Shown here: piece by piece, positions 59,514 to 64,000 of the stretch
Layout: the number at the start of each line of letters is the position of its first letter
Position numbering within the stretch: position 1 is the stretch's first letter
Assembly (NCBI GenBank): GCA_002898555.1
Contig: BEHR01000002.1
Location: forward strand, 93,816 to 157,815
From: a bacterium HR15
GTDB taxonomy: Bacteria; Armatimonadota; Fimbriimonadia; Fimbriimonadales; GBS-DC
Reading direction: 5' to 3'
Length of the DNA: 64,000 nucleotides
The notes under the pieces: generated by a model
What the model saw: only the letters and a program-made list of their open reading frames with translations
Told to the model about the DNA's origin: nothing
The model's database searches: none
Position numbers and translations under genes: made by a program

Positions 59514-60281
59514 ATGCTCATCATCGATGTGATTACGCTGTTCCCGGAGGTTATCGAGGCGGGGACGCGTTATAGTATTGTCGGACGTGCCATGGAGCGC
59601 GGGCTGGTGGCTATTCGCCTGGTGCAACTGCGTGATTTTGCCACCGATAAGCACCGCACGGTGGATGATGAACCCTACGGGGGCGGCGCAGGGCTGGTGA
59701 TGAAGCCTGAACCCATCTTCCGTGCCGTCGAATATTGCCTGCAGACCGCTTCCGCTGCGGAAGCGACACCAGAGAGAGCTGCCCGCATCATTTTGCTCGA
59801 ACCGCAGGGTAAACTTTACACGCAGGCGCTGGCGCGGGAATTGGCACAGGAATCGCACCTGATTCTTATCTGCGGCCATTATGAAGGCGTCGACGCGCGT
59901 GTGCGTGAACATTTAGCCACCGACACGATCAGCATCGGCGATTTTGTGTTAACAGGTGGCGAGCTGCCCACGCTCATAATTATCGATTCGGTTGTGCGCT
60001 TACTGCCCGGTGCGATCCATTCGCCCGAATCGTTGCAGCAGGATTCGTTTTCCGATGGGCTTTTGGGGTATCCTCAATACACGCGCCCAGAGGAGTTTCG
60101 GGGCTGGCGTGTGCCACCCGTGCTGCTTTCGGGCAATCATGGCGCGATTGCGCGCTGGCGCAGGCGGGAGCAACTGCGACTAACCCGCATGTTGCGCCCC
60201 GACCTGTTTGCTCGCGCCTATCTGACCAAGCAGGATGTGGAGCTGCTCAAAGAACTGAGTGAGGACGAGGTGCAACGATGA
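59514..60281 (+). CDS. trmD: tRNA (guanine-37-N1)-methyltransferase
   Basis: 255 residues of the SPOUT/trefoil-knot family. [12 protein letters not shown] at the N-terminus, [29 protein letters not shown], the knot loop [14 protein letters not shown], and the linker [20 protein letters not shown] are all standard. It methylates G37 in tRNAs to prevent frameshifting. The start is ATG 59514, which matches the conserved beginning; a frame start at 59493 lies upstream of the promoter. It begins the trmD-rplS-lepB operon and its stop overlaps the rplS ATG. Confidence 0.97.
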   Translation: MLIIDVITLFPEVIEAGTRYSIVGRAMERGLVAIRLVQLRDFATDKHRTVDDEPYGGGAGLVMKPEPIFRAVEYCLQTASAAEATPERAARIILLEPQGKLYTQALARELAQESHLILICGHYEGVDARVREHLATDTISIGDFVLTGGELPTLIIIDSVVRLLPGAIHSPESLQQDSFSDGLLGYPQYTRPEEFRGWRVPPVLLSGNHGAIARWRRREQLRLTRMLRPDLFARAYLTKQDVELLKELSEDEVQR

Positions 60282-60631
60282 GCCAGACAATTTTGCAGGA
60301 ATTGGAGAAGCCGTTGCTGAAAAGCGACCTGCCGGAGATACGCCCCGGCGACACTGTGCGCGTGCATGTGTTGGTGCGCGAAGGCGGGAAGGAGCGCACG
60401 CAGGTGTTTGAGGGCGTGGTGATTGCCCGCAAGAATCGCGGTGTTGCCGATACCATCACTGTGCGCAAGGTTTCCTACGGCATCGGTGTGGAGCGTACCT
60501 TCCCCGTGCATTCGCCCATTGTCAGTAAGATCGAGGTGGTGCGACGAGGGAAAGTGCGCCGCGCGAAACTCTATTATCTGCGTGCACTTTCAGGCAAAGC
60601 CGCCCGCCTAAAAGAGGACATGAACCGCTGA
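60278..60631 (+). CDS. rplS: 50S ribosomal protein L19
   Basis: 117 residues, the standard L19 length. [54 protein letters not shown] and [20 protein letters not shown] are diagnostic. It sits at the 30S-50S interface. The ATGA overlap with trmD and the one-base overlap with lepB imply translational coupling. Confidence 0.98.
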   Translation: MSQTILQELEKPLLKSDLPEIRPGDTVRVHVLVREGGKERTQVFEGVVIARKNRGVADTITVRKVSYGIGVERTFPVHSPIVSKIEVVRRGKVRRAKLYYLRALSGKAARLKEDMNR

Positions 60632-61443
60632 TGGAACCGGCTGCCCCACTGACCTGGATCGAGACGCTGGCACGGCTGCCCGTCGCAACGGTTGTGTTCA
60701 CGATGGCGGGCTGCACCGTGCTGCGCCTGCTGTTGGCGCCCTCACAGAACCGCGTTGCACGGTTTCTCAATAACACGCTGGATGCGATTGTGTACGCCGG
60801 CATCCTGGTCTATCTGCTAATCCGCCCCTATCTGGTGCAGCCGTTCTACATCCCTTCCGAATCGATGGTGCCCACGCTGCAGGTGGGCGATGTGGTGATG
60901 GTAGGCAAGTTCAGCTATCGGCTTGGTCAGCCGCAGCGATTCGATATCGTTGTATTTCGCGCGCCTGACTGGGCACTCCGACCAGGACAGATTCCGGGCA
61001 AAACCGACTTCGTGAAACGCTTGATTGGCTTACCCGGCGATGTGATCGAGATCAAAGCGGGCGAAGGGCTTTACCTGAATGGGAAACTGCTGAAGGAGCC
61101 ATACATTAACGGCATCCCGCAATACTCGATGAAAATTATTGATGGCATCGTCTATGAATACGACGATGCGGGCAATGTGTGGAAGGGAGGTCCGCACATG
61201 ATGCGCGTTGATGTGCTGGATCCTGCCGAGCGACAGCGGGTATTCACCACCCCCTCACAACCTATCCCGCCGGGTAAATACCTCATGCTGGGCGACAATC
61301 GCAACAACAGCAGCGACAGCCATCACTGGGGCTTGCTCGATGCGAAACGGGTGGTGGGCAAAGCCCTCTTCGTGTTTTGGCCGCCCTCGCGCATCGGCCC
61401 CGCGAACCGTTCTCCCCTGCCTGAAGTACCTCCTGCAAACTGA
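60631..61443 (+). CDS. lepB: Signal peptidase I
   Basis: 270 residues. One or two N-terminal transmembrane segments (about 18-36 and 51-70), catalytic Ser78 in IPSESMVPTL, catalytic Lys129 in KTDFVKRLIGLPGD, and box E GDNRNNSSDSHHWG. It cleaves signal peptides of the secreted proteins encoded across this window. Start codon overlaps the rplS stop (TGATG). Confidence 0.96.
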   Translation: MEPAAPLTWIETLARLPVATVVFTMAGCTVLRLLLAPSQNRVARFLNNTLDAIVYAGILVYLLIRPYLVQPFYIPSESMVPTLQVGDVVMVGKFSYRLGQPQRFDIVVFRAPDWALRPGQIPGKTDFVKRLIGLPGDVIEIKAGEGLYLNGKLLKEPYINGIPQYSMKIIDGIVYEYDDAGNVWKGGPHMMRVDVLDPAERQRVFTTPSQPIPPGKYLMLGDNRNNSSDSHHWGLLDAKRVVGKALFVFWPPSRIGPANRSPLPEVPPAN

Positions 61444-61487
61444 GAGACAGCTATCATTATGCGATTCGGTCGGTTCACCGCTAAGTG

Positions 61488-61522
61488 TGCCCCCTCCCCC
61501 AAGTCATTAGGGGAGGGGGGCA
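61488..61522. terminator. GC-rich hairpin between lepB and glnA
   Basis: TGCCCCCTCCCC and GGGGAGGGGGGCA pair around a 10-nt loop with one bulged base between the convergent ends. There is no T-run, so any termination would be by structure alone. Confidence 0.5.
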
Positions 61523-61533
61523 AGGGTTCCACC

Positions 61534-62949
61534 TCACACATCATAGTACAGCGCAAACTCGTAGGGGTGGGGACGCAGTAAGATTTGGTCCACCTCGTGC
61601 TTGCGCTTGTACTCCAGATAGGTTTCCAGGAGGTCAGGGGTGAACACGCCGCCCTTAAGTAGGAACTCGTGGTCGCTCTCCAACGCATCGAGCGCCTCGG
61701 CAAGGCTGGCAGGCGTGGTCTTGATACCGACCCGCTCCTCGGGTGGTAGCTCGTAAAGATCTTTGTCGATGGGGTCAGGTGGCAGGATACGGTTCTGGAT
61801 ACCGTCCAGTCCCGCCATCAACATCGCTGCAAACGCCAGGTACGGGTTGCATGACGGATCAGGAGCGCGGAACTCGATGCGTCGCGCCTTCGGGCTGGGC
61901 GAATAGGTCGGGATGCGAATACATGCGCTGCGATTGCGCTGGCTGTAGACCAGGTTGATGGGGGCTTCATAGCCTGGCACCAATCGTCGGTAGGAGTTGG
62001 TGCTGGGCGCAGCGAACGCCAGCACCGCCGGCGCATGATGCAAGATGCCTCCGATGTAATAGAGCGCGGTTTCGGAGAGCATCGCGTAGCCACGCTCATC
62101 GTAAAAGAGGTTCTCGCCTGCCTTCCAGAGGCTCTGGTGGGTGTGCATGCCGGAGCCGTTATCCTGAAACACAGGCTTGGGCATAAAGGTCACGGTATAG
62201 CCGTTGCGCACCGCCACATTTTTAACCACATATTTATAGAGCATCACCTTGTCCGCCATGCGGGTCAGCGTATCGTAACGGATGTCGATCTCCGCTTGAC
62301 CCGCGGCGCCGACCTCATGGTGCTGTACCTCGACCTCGATCCCACACTCTTTGAGCGTGAGCATCATCTCGGTGCGCAGATCCTGCAGTGTGTCAGCAGG
62401 CGGCACAGGGAAGTAGCCCCCCTTAAGGCGCATCTTATGCCCGAGGTTGGGTTTCTCTTCGCGCCCTGTGTTCCACTCTGCCTCGTCCGAATCAAGAAAG
62501 TAGTAGCCATAGTGGGGACCCTGCCCATAGCGCACATCGTTGAAGATATAGAACTCCACTTCGGGACCGAAGTAGGCGGTATCGGCAATGCCTGACGCCC
62601 GCAGGTATGCCTCCGCCTTGTGCGCCACATAGCGCGGGTCGCGAGTGTAGCGCTCACGCGTGATGGGATCCACCACATTACAGATGAAGCTTACGGTGGG
62701 CACCTCGGTGAAAGGGTCCATAAAGACCGTTTCGGGGTCAGGAATGAGCAGCATGTCGGAGAGGTTGATGGTCTGGAAGCCGCGGATAGAGGAGCCATCG
62801 AAACCGATGCCCTCCTCGAACATCTCCTCGGTCAACGCCTCGATGGGCATCGAGAAGTGATGCCACATGCCAAACAGGTCGGTGAACTTGACATCGACGA
62901 CACGCGCGTCATGTTCCCGCGCGAACTGAATCGCTTCTCTTGGACTCAT
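61534..62949 (-). CDS. glnA: Glutamine synthetase type I
   Basis: 471 residues, the length of the GSI-beta form. [48 protein letters not shown] (metal and glutamate sites) and the glutamate flap region are conserved. Tyr in [11 protein letters not shown] corresponds to the adenylylation site of the enterobacterial enzyme. It makes glutamine from glutamate, ammonia and ATP. The ATG has AGGAGG at 62960-62955. That ribosome-binding site is exactly complementary to an element upstream in the leader, so its translation may be regulated. Confidence 0.97.
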   Translation of the reverse strand: MSPREAIQFAREHDARVVDVKFTDLFGMWHHFSMPIEALTEEMFEEGIGFDGSSIRGFQTINLSDMLLIPDPETVFMDPFTEVPTVSFICNVVDPITRERYTRDPRYVAHKAEAYLRASGIADTAYFGPEVEFYIFNDVRYGQGPHYGYYFLDSDEAEWNTGREEKPNLGHKMRLKGGYFPVPPADTLQDLRTEMMLTLKECGIEVEVQHHEVGAAGQAEIDIRYDTLTRMADKVMLYKYVVKNVAVRNGYTVTFMPKPVFQDNGSGMHTHQSLWKAGENLFYDERGYAMLSETALYYIGGILHHAPAVLAFAAPSTNSYRRLVPGYEAPINLVYSQRNRSACIRIPTYSPSPKARRIEFRAPDPSCNPYLAFAAMLMAGLDGIQNRILPPDPIDKDLYELPPEERVGIKTTPASLAEALDALESDHEFLLKGGVFTPDLLETYLEYKRKHEVDQILLRPHPYEFALYYDV

Positions 62950-63124
62950 ACAGACCTCCTATCTGTTGTTAGAATGGGCACGCAATAGGCGTGCAAGCAG
63001 GCACTCTGCACCTTGCAGAGCAGCCATCGAGGCGGCGTCGCTGCCGACAAAGGGGCGACCGAGCAGGGCAACGGAGGTCTGTAATGCGCCCTTGCACTAC
63101 AGCGAGGAGCCACCGCTCCAGTCC
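62950..63124 (-). promoter_or_regulatory. Structured glnA leader with anti-Shine-Dalgarno
   Basis: On the minus strand ACAGACCTCC (63082-63073) is the exact complement of GGAGGTCTGT (62959-62950), which is the ribosome-binding site up to the base before ATG. GTTG after the first and CAAC before the second can extend the pairing. Three local hairpins lie in the leader: GGAGC/GCTCC (63119-63106), CTCTGCA/TGCAGAG (63020-63004) and GCACGC/GCGTGC (62994-62978). I recognise no known riboswitch class. Confidence 0.6.
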
Positions 63125-63130
63125 ATCCAA

Positions 63131-63136
63131 ATTATA
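63131..63136 (-). promoter_or_regulatory. -10 box TATAAT of glnA
   Basis: On the minus strand TGCAGGGTATAAT; predicted start near 63124, giving a leader of about 175 nt. The gap 62950-63177 holds only this leader and two promoters. Confidence 0.55.
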
Positions 63137-63165
63137 CCCTGCACCCGACAGCAAATGCAAGAGGG

Positions 63166-63171
63166 TATCCT
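63166..63171 (+). promoter_or_regulatory. Weak -10 box TATCCT before DUF2784 gene
   Basis: AGAGGGTATCCT ends 6 nt before the ATG at 63178, which would make the mRNA leaderless. The hexamer is a poor match, so confidence is low. Confidence 0.3.
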
Positions 63172-63177
63172 TCTGTC

Positions 63178-63558
63178 ATGCTATGCCATTGGCTGGCGAA
63201 TCTGGTGGTCCTGGTGCATGCCCTGTTGGTGATCGGGTTCCTCGTAGGCGTGATTTTAATCTGGGCGGGTCGGCTGCACCGCTGGCGTCAGCTGGAGATT
63301 GCTTTCTGGGTGCTGATGGGATTAGGCTGGGGTTTCTTTCTCATTTGGCGCGACTGCCCTTTGACGCTGATGGAGAACTACCTACGAGCGCAGGCAGAGC
63401 CCTCTTCTACTTACGCAACGGGCTGCATCTCTTACTACCTCACGCGAATGGGCATTTCCATGACGGACTACTGGGTCAATCGGATTGGACTGATGTTACT
63501 CATGCTGGCGGTGGTGGGCAGCCTCTTTTGGCATCTGCATGAGAGGCGGCACGCTTAG
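63178..63558 (+). CDS. DUF2784-type membrane protein
   Basis: 126 residues with three or four transmembrane helices (about 5-28, 40-58, 100-120). The pattern LANLVVLVHALLVIGFLVG, the conserved RDCPLTLMENYLR after helix two, and a C-terminal helix agree with DUF2784, a small family of unknown function. No ribosome-binding site is seen, in line with a leaderless transcript. Confidence 0.78.
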   Translation: MLCHWLANLVVLVHALLVIGFLVGVILIWAGRLHRWRQLEIAFWVLMGLGWGFFLIWRDCPLTLMENYLRAQAEPSSTYATGCISYYLTRMGISMTDYWVNRIGLMLLMLAVVGSLFWHLHERRHA

Positions 63559-63568
63559 GCGTTTAGGG

Positions 63569-63574
63569 TATACT
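63569..63574 (+). promoter_or_regulatory. -10 box TATACT of coiled-coil repeat gene
   Basis: TTTAGGGTATACT ends 15 nt before the ATG at 63590; leader about 8 nt with no ribosome-binding site. Confidence 0.45.
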
Positions 63575-63589
63575 GTATCTTGATCGGCA

Positions 63590-64000
63590 ATGGCGTTCAC
63601 CGTTAAGGACTTCGAGGATCTGGTGCGGATCATAGAGGAGCATCCTGAGTGGCGCGCCCGCATGCGTCAGCTGGTACTGACGCAAGATTTGCTGGAGCTG
63701 CCCGACCTTGTGCGACGGCTGGCAGAAGCACAAGAGCGCGCCTATACCGAGTTTGTTGAGTACCGACGAATTACCGACCAGCGGATTGCGGAGTTGACAC
63801 GAGCGGTAGAACGCCTCAGTGCCGAATTTGCAGAGTATCGACACGCCACAGATCAACGAATCGCGGAGTTGACCCTGGCGATAGAACGCCTCAGTGCCGA
63901 GTTTGCGGAGTATCGGCGCACCACCGACCAACGGATTGCCGAATTGGCGGAGGCGCAACGCCGCACCGAACAACAGGTGGCTGAGCTAACGCAGGTGGTG
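63590..64000 (+). CDS. Coiled-coil repeat protein (partial, runs off window)
   Basis: 137 codons are visible before the window ends, with no stop. It begins MAFTVKDFEDLVRIIEEHPE, followed by VLTQDLLELPDLVRRLAEAQ, and then 25-residue repeats (EYRRITDQRIAEL...ERLSAEFA). This start and repeat style are typical of proteins that end in a DUF3782/PD-(D/E)XK nuclease-like domain, but that end is outside the window. The opposite-strand frame here is only an antisense reading of the repeats. Confidence 0.8.
   Translation, partial: MAFTVKDFEDLVRIIEEHPEWRARMRQLVLTQDLLELPDLVRRLAEAQERAYTEFVEYRRITDQRIAELTRAVERLSAEFAEYRHATDQRIAELTLAIERLSAEFAEYRRTTDQRIAELAEAQRRTEQQVAELTQVV
63758..63907 (+). repeat. 75-bp in-frame tandem repeats
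   Basis: Two full units (63758-63832, 63833-63907) and a third beginning at 63908, each coding EYRxxTDQRIAELxxAxERLSAEFA-like 25-residue segments of a coiled coil. Confidence 0.8.

Noticed and set aside
63563..63973. Minus-strand open frame of 136 codons with repeated segments
   Set aside because: It mirrors the 75-bp repeats of the plus-strand coiled-coil gene. That gene has a promoter-like box, a typical family N-terminus and a coiled-coil heptad pattern, while the minus frame has none of these.

Overview
The window looks like bacterial chromosome from a moderately GC-rich organism, most plausibly a member of Armatimonadota (Fimbriimonadales-like). This is an inference, not a database result. 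It rests on the DUF1559-type prepilin-like protein, the DUF6785-type membrane protein, and secreted proteins that end in a double dockerin-like module closing with LFNFGxGC. It also rests on HAF and SBBP beta-propeller proteins and a type IV pilus locus without other flagellar genes beside flhA. There is no rRNA, CRISPR array or recognisable insertion sequence. There is one tRNA, tRNA-Ala(CGC).

Layout. 0-7.5 kb: a membrane protein, a slipin, a GAF-PAS histidine kinase, dUTPase, a small hypothetical, greA, a PhoPQ-related hydrolase and an FAD oxidoreductase. 6.8-15 kb: a perfect 4,066-bp direct tandem duplication carrying the 3' part of the FAD oxidoreductase, a large secreted dockerin-type protein and the 5' part of a TenA/PqqC-like gene. 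Both flanking genes survive as one complete copy each, and one broken copy of each lies at the central junction. 15-21.7 kb: a prepilin-like protein, a coiled-coil membrane protein, holB, a nicotinate phosphoribosyltransferase and a ceramidase-like protein. 21.8-31.1 kb: a type IV pilus operon (ExeA-like ATPase, HTH protein, pilM, N, O, P, Q, then pilB and an HDOD protein). 31-38 kb: a fused beta-oxidation enzyme, a Spy-like protein, a decayed sucC fragment and two secreted beta-propeller proteins. 38-46 kb: tRNA-Ala, a quinone-type prenyl/methyl operon (ubiE/menG, prenyl synthase, HAD hydrolase), lon and a DUF6785 protein. 46-53 kb: an MFS transporter, an ispA-like synthase, a hydroxypyruvate isomerase-like protein, a DAACS symporter, a PIN toxin pair and flhA. 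53.2-59.45 kb: an accessory island that becomes AT-rich to the right (beta-class DNA methyltransferase with an HNH nuclease, a small sigma factor, a beta-propeller-NlpC/P60 fusion and an AT-rich secreted protein). 59.5-64 kb: trmD-rplS-lepB, glnA with a structured leader, a DUF2784 protein and a coiled-coil repeat protein cut by the window end.

Working together: pilM-Q and pilB form a type IV pilus machine, and the HDOD protein may regulate it. trmD-rplS-lepB is a classic translation/secretion operon with overlapping ends. ubiE/menG, the prenyl synthase and HAD genes overlap and probably serve menaquinone synthesis.

Most striking signals: the perfect tandem duplication; a recurrent GG(G)TATAAT promoter signature, with several genes whose start codon falls at the predicted transcription start; a glnA leader holding an exact 10-nt anti-Shine-Dalgarno; and a 17-bp perfect inverted repeat inside the restriction-modification pair. 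The sigma factor/NlpC/AT-rich gene island is the best candidate for an undescribed system. All identifications come from reading motifs; no searches were run.
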